A stretch of DNA of 63,548 nt, taken from a virus. The notes below the pieces were generated by a model that saw only the letters and a program-made list of their open reading frames with translations, searched no databases and was not told where the DNA came from. The translations under genes and the position numbers were made by a program. Where the stretch lies: the IMG/VR virus record IMGVR_UViG_3300042691_028591, positions 1 to 63,548 of that record; one strand, written 5' to 3'. Position 1 is the first letter of the stretch. Each line of letters opens with the position of its first letter. Positions 45,138-52,609 of the stretch are shown one piece after another.

Positions 45138-45284
45138 ATGAGAATAATTAAAGCTAGAAGATTAGATAATATTGTTATTGATTTACCAGATAACTTAGAA
45201 AGTTTGAAGTATATTATTAATAATAAATTCTATTTTTCTAGCTTTTGGTATGAGATAAATGAAGTTAATAAGAAACAAGCATAA
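45138..45284 (+). CDS. small hypothetical protein, 48 aa
   Basis: ATG shortly after the preceding stop. Ile/Leu/Tyr-rich, ending NKKQA then TAA. Protein-like codon use; no family. Confidence 0.45.
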   Translation: MRIIKARRLDNIVIDLPDNLESLKYIINNKFYFSSFWYEINEVNKKQA

Positions 45285-45319
45285 AGCAAAAATAAAAAAA
45301 ATATAAGCCACTACATTAC

Positions 45320-45528
45320 ATGACTCATAAAGATTGTATTAGTGAAAGTGGCTGTCTTTATACAGAGGTAATATATTAGTAGATATTCTTTGTAGATTAA
45401 ATATTCATAGTTGGATATTTGGCTATAGATATGGATGGGTGGTTGCTAAGAAGTGTGTTAGATGTGATAAAACACACTTCTTTTATTATGATGTAATTGA
45501 TAATATAATGTTTTACAATGACAAATAA
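45320..45528 (+). pseudogene. frameshifted small gene with Cys pair
   Basis: ATG at 45320 reads MTHKDCISESGCLYTE then stops; shifting frame near 45365 gives GNILVDILCRLNIHSWIFGY ... KKCVRCDKTHFFYYD to TAA at 45526. The join reads as one protein with a CxxC pair. One indel has broken it, unless the frameshift is programmed or an error. Confidence 0.5.
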
Positions 45529-45531
45529 ATA

Positions 45532-45723
45532 ATGGAAGAACTACAAACTATAGATGATATTGTTAAATATTTGTTAGATATTAAAAGTAAGTATGGAAAC
45601 TTACAAGTTGCAGATATAATTTGGGAAACTGCTGATAGACAAATGAATGAGCTAATTGCTATTAAACCTTGTGTAGTTACTAATCCTATAACTAAAAAAG
45701 ATTATTTGGTAATATTTGATTGA
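45532..45723 (+). CDS. small hypothetical protein, 63 aa
   Basis: Acidic N-terminal helix (MEELQTIDDIVKYLLDIKSK) followed by a beta-strand region ending YLVIFD. Resembles many small phage proteins but no family is named. The next gene overlaps its end. Confidence 0.55.
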   Translation: MEELQTIDDIVKYLLDIKSKYGNLQVADIIWETADRQMNELIAIKPCVVTNPITKKDYLVIFD

Positions 45724-45724
45724 T

Positions 45725-46048
45725 ATGAAAGATACTAAATTATTAATTACATATAGTTCAAGTTGGGCTGATGAAATAAATATTCAATGCTCTTTACTTA
45801 TGCTTTTAAATGAATGGATTGAAATATGTAGAGATGCTAAGTTGGCATTTGCAAAGTATAAAAGCTGTTGTCATAGAGTTGGTAGTAATCAAGAGATTGA
45901 TTATTATAGCTATCAACAATGGTTAGATTGTTACTCAATTAAAGAATTAACTAATGCTGAGTATAAAGTGTTTAAGAAGTTTGAAAGAGTGATTGATAAC
46001 AATAAATTCTTTATACCAGAGTACTATGAAGAGGATGTTTATATATAA
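45725..46048 (+). CDS. hypothetical protein, 107 aa
   Basis: ATG at 45725 (a TTG at 45716 would overlap the previous gene). Trp- and Tyr-rich soluble protein, no recognised motif. Confidence 0.55.
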   Translation: MKDTKLLITYSSSWADEINIQCSLLMLLNEWIEICRDAKLAFAKYKSCCHRVGSNQEIDYYSYQQWLDCYSIKELTNAEYKVFKKFERVIDNNKFFIPEYYEEDVYI

Positions 46049-46074
46049 GGACTAAAGAAGAGTGTTTAGAAGAT

Positions 46075-46332
46075 TTGCTAACTCTTGATGAAGTAATTGA
46101 TAGTTTCTTACATAGAGAACTTGTAGATGGTCAAACCTTAATTGACTTTCTTAAAGAGGGTACTAAGGTACCTCTTGTTGATTTTCATAAAAATATAAAG
46201 TTTCTTAATGCACTTAAAACAATGGCGGATAAAGAAGCTGCCACAAGAAGAATGAGTAAAGGTAGTGGCAAAAACTTAAGGTCTTTACAAAATGTTTTTA
46301 GTGAGTTTAGTACACCAATAAATTATGACTAA
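46075..46332 (+). CDS. small hypothetical protein, 85 aa
   Basis: TTG start is tentative; the frame is open further upstream without any ATG. N-terminal acidic helix, then a Lys/Arg/Ser-rich segment (RRMSKGSGKNLRSL). Its stop overlaps the RNA ligase ATG, implying co-expression. Confidence 0.5.
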   Translation: MLTLDEVIDSFLHRELVDGQTLIDFLKEGTKVPLVDFHKNIKFLNALKTMADKEAATRRMSKGSGKNLRSLQNVFSEFSTPINYD

Positions 46333-46990
46333 GTTAAAAGCGCCAAGAATATATCATCTACCTTGGTCTGAAGTATTAAGTAAGGATGATAAGTTTATTA
46401 GATCAACTAATATATTTAAAGATAAAGAGGTTATTGTTACTTTAAAATTTGATGGTGAGAATACTTCTTTGTACAACGATGGAACATTTCATGCTAAGTC
46501 TTTAGATAGTAAAGCACATGAGTCTAGAGACTGGTTACATATTTGGTGGAGAGAAAAACTATATACTAGTAATTATTTGTTGTTGCATGGTAAGTTGCCT
46601 GATTTAAGATTAGTTGGTGAAAATATGAAAGGCTTTCATACAATCCAATATAATAACTTAGAAGCTTTGTTTCTATTACATAGCGCATGGAATGGCACCA
46701 CATGTTTGTCATGGGAAGAAACACTTAATATAGCTTTTATATTAAATATAAAAACTCCACCTGTATTGTATAAAGGTGTTTATAATGAAGCAGCTATAAA
46801 GGAATTAAACAACTTAGAAAAGTATAATGATGATTTAGTTGAAGGCTATGTCATTAGAAATGCTGGTGAATTTGACTATAAAGATTCAATAAACAATGTT
46901 GCTAAATTTGTATCTAGCAGGTTTGAAATTAAAGGCGATCACTGGTCTAAAGGTAAAATAACTTTTAATAAAACTAAATATGAAATATAG
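46325..46990 (+). CDS. RNA ligase (Rnl2-like nucleotidyltransferase)
   Basis: 221 aa. Motif I VTLKFDGEN with nucleophilic Lys at residue 41, RLVGENMKG (motif III-like), LVEGYVIRN (motif IV) and VAKFVSSRF (motif V): the order of the covalent nucleotidyltransferase core. No OB-fold DNA-ligase domain is present, so RNA ligase is favoured. Rnl enzymes seal broken RNA, such as tRNAs cut by host defence, using ATP. Its 3 kb distance from the tmRNA and tRNA genes with inserts makes a role in RNA repair or splicing attractive but unproven. Confidence 0.82.
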   Translation: MTKLKAPRIYHLPWSEVLSKDDKFIRSTNIFKDKEVIVTLKFDGENTSLYNDGTFHAKSLDSKAHESRDWLHIWWREKLYTSNYLLLHGKLPDLRLVGENMKGFHTIQYNNLEALFLLHSAWNGTTCLSWEETLNIAFILNIKTPPVLYKGVYNEAAIKELNNLEKYNDDLVEGYVIRNAGEFDYKDSINNVAKFVSSRFEIKGDHWSKGKITFNKTKYEI

Positions 46991-47273
46991 ATATAATTGT
47001 TATACAAGAAAGATTGGAGATAGAGAAGAAAAATATTACTGTATTGAGTACAATAAAACTGATGGAGACTATGACTCAGATTGGTTTGAATTAGAAGACT
47101 TTACTGAGGACATGTGTAAAGATGTAGCTGAACTATTAAATGCTAAATATGCTTCAGAGCCTTATTATAAATATAAAAAGTCTAATAATGCTTATGTTTA
47201 TGTAAAGGGTATATGTAAAGGTATAAATGAAAGAATAGCAGCTTTAGATCCTATAGATCCTAAAGATTTATAA
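46980..47273 (+). CDS. hypothetical protein, 97 aa
   Basis: Overlaps the RNA ligase by 11 nt. Tyr/Asp/Lys-rich, beta N-terminal half; no family. Ends before the TTAAGTTTG motif at 47302. Confidence 0.58.
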   Translation: MKYRYNCYTRKIGDREEKYYCIEYNKTDGDYDSDWFELEDFTEDMCKDVAELLNAKYASEPYYKYKKSNNAYVYVKGICKGINERIAALDPIDPKDL

Positions 47274-47301
47274 GTCTTAATTAATTTGCTGTTTATATTA
47301 T

Positions 47302-47310
47302 TTAAGTTTG
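47302..47310 (+). promoter_or_regulatory. TTAAGTTTG motif
   Basis: Recurrent motif 41 nt before the ATG at 47352, with TAATAT/TATAAATA (47329-47338) in between as a possible -10-like element. Confidence 0.42.
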
Positions 47311-47351
47311 TTTATTTAAGAAATTAAATAATATAAATAGTGAGTTAAAAA

Positions 47352-47945
47352 ATGGCTAAAAGAGTTACAAGTAAAGTAGTAGGACTTGGTAGTAAAGGAT
47401 TTACTCATGCTCACAATGGTGAAGATAATGAACCTATTACTCTTAGAAAAGATCATATTACTTGTATAGTACAAGCTCAAGTAGATTTAACTAATGCTTG
47501 GTTAGGTAATGTTAAAAGATTTTATAAGGCTGATGATTTTGAATATTTTCTATTAGATACTTTACAAGACTGTATGATGAACATAGGAGCAATGATTTTT
47601 ACTCCTAAATATGCTTGTTATGAGGTTAATACAGAAAATGTTATTAATACTCTATTAGAAAGACTAACTGTAATAAATAATAATTTATTACCTACAGAAT
47701 TCATTAAATATGGTGCTGATGAGATAAGTTCTTTTTGGGGCCTCTTAACAACTCAAGTTAGATTGTTAGAGACTCAATGGGTAAAATGGATGAATGAAGC
47801 TTCTATTGTTGATAGTAAAAGAGATCAATATGAACTACAAGAAGAACTAATAAACTTAATTAGTAAGTGGTCTTATAGTGAATGTAGATATTATTGTAAA
47901 ATGAAAGGTTTACTAGTTAATACTTGGGAATCCAAACATGATTAG
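47352..47945 (+). CDS. hypothetical protein, 197 aa
   Basis: Helical, with Trp and Leu repeats; a Gly-rich N-terminus (KRVTSKVVGLGSKGF). No known domain. Stop overlaps the next ATG. Confidence 0.6.
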   Translation: MAKRVTSKVVGLGSKGFTHAHNGEDNEPITLRKDHITCIVQAQVDLTNAWLGNVKRFYKADDFEYFLLDTLQDCMMNIGAMIFTPKYACYEVNTENVINTLLERLTVINNNLLPTEFIKYGADEISSFWGLLTTQVRLLETQWVKWMNEASIVDSKRDQYELQEELINLISKWSYSECRYYCKMKGLLVNTWESKHD

Positions 47946-48237
47946 AATGCATAATAGCAATAACATTGCAGGTAAAGGACAGCTAATGAATACAGGTTTT
48001 GAAGATCTAAAAGAAAAAATGGACAAACAAGAAATATCTAATAAACAAATAATTACAATACTTTATAAAAATTGGAAGGGTAATTTAGGTATTAGACATA
48101 TTATTCCTTGCGGTCCTTTAAGATGGGGTACAACAGAGTATCACAAAGAAGAGCAATGGCTTATGGAAGTATATGACTTAGATAAAGGCGATATTAGAAC
48201 TTATGCATTTAAAGATATTAAATATGTAGAGGATTAG
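47938..48237 (+). CDS. hypothetical protein, 99 aa
   Basis: Charged N-terminal half and a beta C-terminal half (IRHIIPCGPLRWG); no family recognised. Ends in TAG immediately before a GTG start (tagaGTG). Confidence 0.55.
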   Translation: MIRMHNSNNIAGKGQLMNTGFEDLKEKMDKQEISNKQIITILYKNWKGNLGIRHIIPCGPLRWGTTEYHKEEQWLMEVYDLDKGDIRTYAFKDIKYVED

Positions 48238-48238
48238 A

Positions 48239-48394
48239 GTGTTAGGATCATTACTTCCAGGAACTGATAAGAATATAATAAACTCATTAGAAGCTTATAT
48301 AGCATATCAAAAAAGATTGATATCTAAATTGTCTAAAGAAGTTCAGCAGCAAAAGAATATGGTTAAAGAACTTAAAGCATATATTAATAGTTAA
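48239..48394 (+). CDS. small coiled-coil protein, 51 aa
   Basis: GTG start 2 nt after the preceding stop; product MLGSLLPGTDKN followed by a continuous amphipathic helix (YQKRLISKLSKEVQQQKNMV). Likely an interaction peptide. Too short to assign. Confidence 0.5.
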   Translation: MLGSLLPGTDKNIINSLEAYIAYQKRLISKLSKEVQQQKNMVKELKAYINS

Positions 48395-48400
48395 TAATAA

Positions 48401-48707
48401 ATGAAAAGGTCTAAAGAGATTAAGAGTATTTTTAGAAAAAGCTAAGATAGAATGTTATTACTTTACAAGAGAAGACTTAAAAGCTTTATTTGAATTGTAT
48501 TATAAAGTTAAGGATATACATATCGGCTTTGAATGGGAATATAGTGGTATATATAAAATGGATATACCTTCAATAAATAACTGTCCATCAAAGCCAGATA
48601 AGTATGATGAATGGTCTGATAGATTAAATGACATGTTTAATGCTGGTGCAATTCCAAAAGGTATATATTTAATAGAATCAGATTATTATTGTGATTGTAT
48701 TGGTTAA
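48401..48707 (+). CDS. small gene with start-proximal frameshift
   Basis: From ATG 48401 the frame closes after 14 codons. Dropping one A from the run ATGAAAAGG gives MKGLKRLRVFLEKAKIECYY ... running through KDIHIGFEWEYSGIYKMDI to TGA/TAA at 48707. The intact downstream frame otherwise begins only at TTG 48495. A homopolymer indel or programmed slip is likely. Product unknown. Confidence 0.5.
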
Positions 48708-48717
48708 TAAAAAAAAT

Positions 48718-48927
48718 ATGACTACTAATAAGAATATTGTTTCTATACATAGTCCAACATATGATGAGGTTATATACACATATGTTATGTCTGATGAGCA
48801 GTTAGAAGAATATAACCATATAACTAGAAATGGCACTTTAATGAATCTTAGAGTCTTTGGTGAGTTGAATATGAAGGGCCTTTTAAATAAAAGAATTAAA
48901 CAAAATGTTAGTAGTATAAAACTATGA
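48718..48927 (+). CDS. small hypothetical protein, 69 aa
   Basis: ATG at 48718 after an A-run; the reading frame extends upstream without a better start. Thr/Asn-rich N-terminus; no family. Stop overlaps the next ATG. Confidence 0.5.
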   Translation: MTTNKNIVSIHSPTYDEVIYTYVMSDEQLEEYNHITRNGTLMNLRVFGELNMKGLLNKRIKQNVSSIKL

Positions 48928-49250
48928 ATGGTGTACTTACAATTGATGCTAGCTATAATGATGTAGCTGGTCTTATTTTTAGGGATAAAGAAGTAAAAGC
49001 ATTTTGTATATCTCATTTAAATGCATTACAAATGGGTGAGAGTAATACAGTATATACTGCTCAAGAGCTAGTATTATACATGTTTAGAGCTTTACTTTAT
49101 AAAGATTATAAGCATTTACAAAGTCAAGTTGTGTTTAAATTTGATGGTGTTGAAGTAAAGTTTGATAAGAATATGAGAACAAGGGCTGAGTATCCTTATT
49201 CAGTTTATGATGAATGTTTATGTATATTAGTTGGTGGCGCTGATGGATAG
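48924..49250 (+). CDS. hypothetical protein, 108 aa
   Basis: Alpha/beta pattern beginning LTIDASYNDVAGLIF; basic C-terminal half. Ends at TAG. No family. Confidence 0.55.
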   Translation: MNGVLTIDASYNDVAGLIFRDKEVKAFCISHLNALQMGESNTVYTAQELVLYMFRALLYKDYKHLQSQVVFKFDGVEVKFDKNMRTRAEYPYSVYDECLCILVGGADG

Positions 49251-49323
49251 ACTGCTTACTTATTAATTTGACATACTCACTACTTCCATTATATAATTTG
49301 TATTAGTTAATTAAAATACTAAT

Positions 49324-49914
49324 ATGAATTATATAAAAATACTATGTCAATGTTGTGGAAATCCTAAAGATATAGTCAAAGGAGAATACAACAGAAAATT
49401 GAGATTAGGAACTAAGTTTTATTGTTCTAAGAAATGTTCCTATGAAGATAATAAACATTTACTTATAGAAGGATCTATAGAATATTCAAAGTCTGAAAAA
49501 GGTATTAAACATCTAAATAACATAAGACCTATAAGACCTGCTGAACCCTTTAATTATTTCTTAAGAATAAAAACTAGAAGGACTAAACAAGAATTTAAGA
49601 TTTCAATTGAATATCTAAAGGAGTTATGGGCTAAACAGAATGGTCTGTGTGCTATATCTAATTTACCTTTAGAATTACCTCATGGTGTTGAGGGATTTAG
49701 CACCGTAAAACCTTTTAATGGTGCTTCTTTAGACAGAATTAATTCTAATTATGGTTACATTGAAGGTAATGTACAATTTGTTTGTATGGGTATTAATTTT
49801 ATGAAAAATGATTGGAATCAAGATTATATTAAAGATTGGATATTAGCAATGTCTAAGTCAGTACTTGACAAATATAAAGAAGTATTAGATAATAATAAAG
49901 TTATTGAAGTCTAA
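49324..49914 (+). CDS. HNH-type endonuclease next to tmRNA
   Basis: N-terminal zinc-finger-like Cys pairs (CQCCGNP ... FYCSKKCSYED). The C-terminal half has the pattern GLCAISNLPLEL ... ASLDRINSNYGYIEGNVQFV, typical of HNH nucleases of the phage/cyanobacterial type. Its last codons (GTCTAA) also form one strand of the proposed tmRNA P2 helix, so coding and RNA gene overlap. A TTGACA-17-GATAAT promoter for the RNA lies within its 3' end. Confidence 0.78.
   Translation: MNYIKILCQCCGNPKDIVKGEYNRKLRLGTKFYCSKKCSYEDNKHLLIEGSIEYSKSEKGIKHLNNIRPIRPAEPFNYFLRIKTRRTKQEFKISIEYLKELWAKQNGLCAISNLPLELPHGVEGFSTVKPFNGASLDRINSNYGYIEGNVQFVCMGINFMKNDWNQDYIKDWILAMSKSVLDKYKEVLDNNKVIEV
49865..49893 (+). promoter_or_regulatory. 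sigma-70 promoter for tmRNA/tRNA-Trp
   Basis: TTGACA (49865-49870), 17-bp spacer, GATAAT (49888-49893) inside the HNH coding sequence, about 12 nt before the tmRNA acceptor piece. Confidence 0.7.
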
Positions 49915-49959
49915 AAAGTAGTCTGGTACACGGCGGCTTCAATGCCCCCAGATCCACTT
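49905..49959 (+). ncRNA. ssrA: permuted tmRNA, acceptor (3') piece
   Basis: The sequence ends GGCTTCAATGCCCC (T-arm region) followed by CAGATCC-A, whose CAGATCC (49949-49955) pairs with GGGTCTG at 50035-50041, the 5' end of the coding piece. GTCTAA (49909-49914) pairs with TTAGAC (50069-50074) as a P2-like helix. The 3' half precedes the 5' half, so the gene is circularly permuted as in some cyanobacteria and alphaproteobacteria. The T stem has a mismatch; CCA is not encoded. Confidence 0.75.
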
Positions 49960-50033
49960 ATTTCAGTAGTGTAACGGTAGCATAAGAGTCTCCAAAACTT
50001 TTGGTAATAGTTCAAATCTATTCTGATTTGCCA
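49960..50033 (+). tRNA. tRNA-Trp (CCA)
   Basis: Anticodon arm AGAGT-CTCCAAA-ACTTT gives anticodon CCA. T arm AATAG-TTCAAAT-CTATT, D arm GTGT...GCAT, encoded 3' GCCA with the Trp discriminator G. The acceptor stem has two T.T mismatches (ATTTCAG/CTGATTT). It fills the intervening segment between the two tmRNA pieces: its 3' CCA ends 1 nt before the tmRNA 5' end. Confidence 0.8.
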
Positions 50034-50034
50034 A

Positions 50035-50176
50035 GGGTCTGAAAGGTTTCGATGCTAGAAATAACTAATTAGACATGCTTAGTAGTTTTATGAATGAAAA
50101 GCTAGGTGACAGAAAAATAAATGGCAACGTTAAAAATAATATTGTTAGCTTCTCTAAAGCACCTGTTTTAGCCTAA
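50035..50176 (+). ncRNA. ssrA: permuted tmRNA, coding (5') piece with tag
   Basis: The start GGGTCTGAAAGGTTTCGAT is the tmRNA 5' signature (acceptor strand plus TTCGAY D-loop). The tag frame runs through GTT AAA AAT AAT to GCC TAA (50174-50176), encoding VKNNIVSFSKAPVLA; the resume codon is probably GGC 50123 or AAC 50126. The tag core recalls marine cyanobacterial tags such as ANKIVSFSRQTAPVAA (from memory). tmRNA with SmpB rescues stalled ribosomes and tags products for proteolysis. Confidence 0.82.
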
Positions 50177-50188
50177 CAATAAATGAAA

Positions 50189-50216
50189 GGAGTAGTAGAA
50201 AATACTACTCCTTTTT
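50189..50216 (+). terminator. intrinsic terminator of tmRNA operon
   Basis: GGAGTAGTA (50189-50197), 5-nt loop, TACTACTCC (50203-50211), then TTTTT. Confidence 0.88.
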
Positions 50217-50243
50217 AAGTCTTAAATTATTTAAAAGAAATTA

Positions 50244-50546
50244 ATGAATAATAAAAAACTAAAGAAAAGACATTTTAGTAAAGAAATAAGACTCTGCTTT
50301 GTTAATAATAAAGCAGACTTAATTAGTAAACTTATTGAAATTTTAACTCAAGAGTTACCAGAAGATATTGATAGTATAAAAAAGTTTGGTTTTAATTTAG
50401 ATAATAGTTTGCCTCTTTTAAATTGTGATTTTCATGTTGATTATTCAGGCTTTGAAACCTCAGAAGAATATAGAGAAAGACTAAAACTATTAACTGAATT
50501 AGCTGATGAGTTTAATTATTTAGAGAAAAATCATGGCCAGAACTAA
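50244..50546 (+). CDS. hypothetical protein, 100 aa
   Basis: Basic N-terminus then helical, acidic C-terminus; no family. Overlaps the next gene by 14 nt. Confidence 0.55.
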   Translation: MNNKKLKKRHFSKEIRLCFVNNKADLISKLIEILTQELPEDIDSIKKFGFNLDNSLPLLNCDFHVDYSGFETSEEYRERLKLLTELADEFNYLEKNHGQN

Positions 50547-50910
50547 AAAAGTAAAAGATATTATAGTTGAACCAACTATTGAACAAAGTGAATATATATC
50601 TATTTCTAGTATGTTTGCTGGTAAAGATTTACTTAAGGATAGTTCTAATTTAAATACAAAATTAAATCCTGAGAATCACTACTTTCAGGACATTCATAGA
50701 CTAGATCCAGAAGGAGACTTGCCCTTTTATTATGTAATTCATTTTGATAATTTACAATATAAGGGTGGTCCTTATAAAACTATCTATCAAGCTAATAGAG
50801 ATTGTGCAATTAAGTTATATGAGTTATATAACTTAGAAGAAACCCCTATCATTGAATGTGAAAAAAAGGTTATTAAGAAAGATGAAAACAATACAGAAAT
50901 GGATATATAG
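50533..50910 (+). CDS. hypothetical protein, 125 aa
   Basis: N-terminal Lys-rich segment (MARTKKVKD), then an aromatic beta core (GDLPFYYVIHFDNLQY) and acidic C-terminus. Ends at TAG inside the next gene. No family recognised. Confidence 0.55.
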   Translation: MARTKKVKDIIVEPTIEQSEYISISSMFAGKDLLKDSSNLNTKLNPENHYFQDIHRLDPEGDLPFYYVIHFDNLQYKGGPYKTIYQANRDCAIKLYELYNLEETPIIECEKKVIKKDENNTEMDI

Positions 50911-51229
50911 TCTATTATTTGCACTAAGCTTAAATGTTTATGCTTTTCCTGCACTATCTACTAATGTAAGAGAAGTAAGAGAAGTAATAGAAGTATCACA
51001 AAAGAAGCATATACAAGCAGAACATATTAAAGGCTTTGATACATATGATCATCCAATTGATTATCATATAGAAGAACAATATATCTTAAGATTTAAAGAT
51101 AGAAATGGTTTTTTTGTTGTTCCAAAAAGAGTATATGATAAAACAGAAGTTGGAGATATGTTCACAACAGAAGATGACCAATTGTATTATTGTAGATATA
51201 TAGATAACTGTTATGATTCAACTCTCTAA
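50882..51229 (+). CDS. secreted protein, 115 aa
   Basis: ATG at 50882 starts a clear signal peptide (KTIQKWIYSLLFALSLNVYA, cleavage likely after VYA). The mature part is beta-rich with two Cys near the end (YYCRYIDNCYD) that may form a disulfide. It would act in the periplasm or membrane. Overlaps the gene before by 29 nt and the next by 17 nt. Confidence 0.62.
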   Translation: MKTIQKWIYSLLFALSLNVYAFPALSTNVREVREVIEVSQKKHIQAEHIKGFDTYDHPIDYHIEEQYILRFKDRNGFFVVPKRVYDKTEVGDMFTTEDDQLYYCRYIDNCYDSTL

Positions 51230-52208
51230 ACTAAGAGATATTAAAAAGGTAATATCTCTTAGTTTCTATGAAAATAGAATTGATCTTTTTAGAATACTAT
51301 ATAACTTGAATAAGTTATTAGAAAAGGTAGAACAAGATTTAAACTATATGCTTCCTAATATTTATATAGATAGTCCTCAAGCTAACTGTATTTCTATAAA
51401 AGCGTTTAAAGATCATATTGAATTAAAGTTTTTTAAGTCAGTTGCAACTTCTAATTATATATATATATACAATGTAAGATTTTATAAAGGTGGTTATTTC
51501 ATTAATAACAACAAACATAAAGCATCTTATAAAGATTTACTAAAGTTTATTGATTCCTTTTACAACATTAAACAAAGATCTTTGGCTTATAGTTTAGACA
51601 CATTATGTCCAGGCTTATACATTTGGTTTTTTAATACATATATTATACTTGGCGGTGACATATGCCCTGCTAACTATAACTATGTTATACCTACTAAATT
51701 AGGCTTTGGATTTGTATTTCCTAGTCTTGATCATTGGCACACACCATTTAAACAATTTAAAAAAAATATGACGTTAGAAGAGTTACTTAAATATAATAAT
51801 CCTTTAGATGGTTTAGAAGCTATTTATAAAGAATATAATTTATTAGGTGTAGAAGAAGAGAATGATCCTAATGCACCTAATATAAGTCAAGAAGAAAAAG
51901 AGCTTAGACAACAAAATCTAATTATGAAAAAGAAATATGGATGGGCTTTCTCTGATCTTTGGAACTTAGATGACGTTATATTTAAGTTTATTCTTCCCAG
52001 ATTATATGTGTTTTATAAAGAAGATGTTGAAGGTAGACAGGATGTTTATCTTGATGAAGGAAGTTGGGCAGACATTGTTAAAGATATCTTAAGAATGATT
52101 CTACTTAATCTAGAACATGATGGTAGTGGCTTTACTCCTAAAGAAAGTATGATTCATATTAATGGTATGACTTTATTAGCAAGGTATATTAGAAGACTAT
52201 GGATTTAA
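51213..52208 (+). CDS. hypothetical protein, 331 aa, contains domain of next gene
   Basis: The C-terminal 130 residues (LEAIYKEYNLL ... YGWAFSDLWNLDD ... PRLYVFYKEDVE ... EGSWADIVKDIL ... YIRRLW) match the whole of the next gene, a tandem domain duplication. The N-terminal 200 residues are specific to this copy. Its start holds a 15-bp hairpin (51228-51265). No known family. Confidence 0.62.
   Translation: MIQLSKLRDIKKVISLSFYENRIDLFRILYNLNKLLEKVEQDLNYMLPNIYIDSPQANCISIKAFKDHIELKFFKSVATSNYIYIYNVRFYKGGYFINNNKHKASYKDLLKFIDSFYNIKQRSLAYSLDTLCPGLYIWFFNTYIILGGDICPANYNYVIPTKLGFGFVFPSLDHWHTPFKQFKKNMTLEELLKYNNPLDGLEAIYKEYNLLGVEEENDPNAPNISQEEKELRQQNLIMKKKYGWAFSDLWNLDDVIFKFILPRLYVFYKEDVEGRQDVYLDEGSWADIVKDILRMILLNLEHDGSGFTPKESMIHINGMTLLARYIRRLWI
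51228..51265. terminator. 15-bp perfect hairpin at gene junction
   Basis: AAACTAAGAGATATT (51228-51242) pairs with 51251-51265, loop 8, spanning the stop of the secreted-protein gene and the beginning of the next reading frame. Confidence 0.5.
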
Positions 52209-52606
52209 CAACTTTATTAGCCTTTGAGGATTATAAAGAAGGATTAAAAGCCCTCTATGAAAGATATGATTTAACATTAGGATATAAGGATTATGATGCC
52301 TCTGAAGAAGAAACTATACAATATCTAAATAGTAATTATGGTTGGAATACAACTGAACTGTGGAATTTGGATGATACAATAACTAGATTTCTTGTTTCTA
52401 GATTATATGTATTTTATAAGTTAGATGACAGTACTTCTCAAGAGTTTGAAGAAGGTAGTTGGGGTGATATTTTAAAAAGTATATTAGAAGGATTATTAAT
52501 GATGTTGTATACCAAAGAAGGGTTTGAACAACCTAATAGAGATGAAAAGATTATTAATGATGCAACTATGCTATTAGGTAAATATTTTAGAAGATTATGG
52601 AATTAA
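52199..52606 (+). CDS. hypothetical protein, 135 aa, paralog of preceding C-terminal domain
   Basis: Single-domain copy: KALYERYDLTLG, YGWNTTELWNLDD, SRLYVFYKLDD, EGSWGDILKSIL, YFRRLWN correspond segment by segment to the neighbour. Start overlaps the preceding stop. Function unknown. Confidence 0.62.
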   Translation: MDLTTLLAFEDYKEGLKALYERYDLTLGYKDYDASEEETIQYLNSNYGWNTTELWNLDDTITRFLVSRLYVFYKLDDSTSQEFEEGSWGDILKSILEGLLMMLYTKEGFEQPNRDEKIINDATMLLGKYFRRLWN

Positions 52607-52609
52607 ATA

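Noticed and set aside
48678-49016. Minus-strand 112-aa hydrophobic ORF
   Set aside because: It is antisense to two better-supported plus-strand genes and has no promoter or context.
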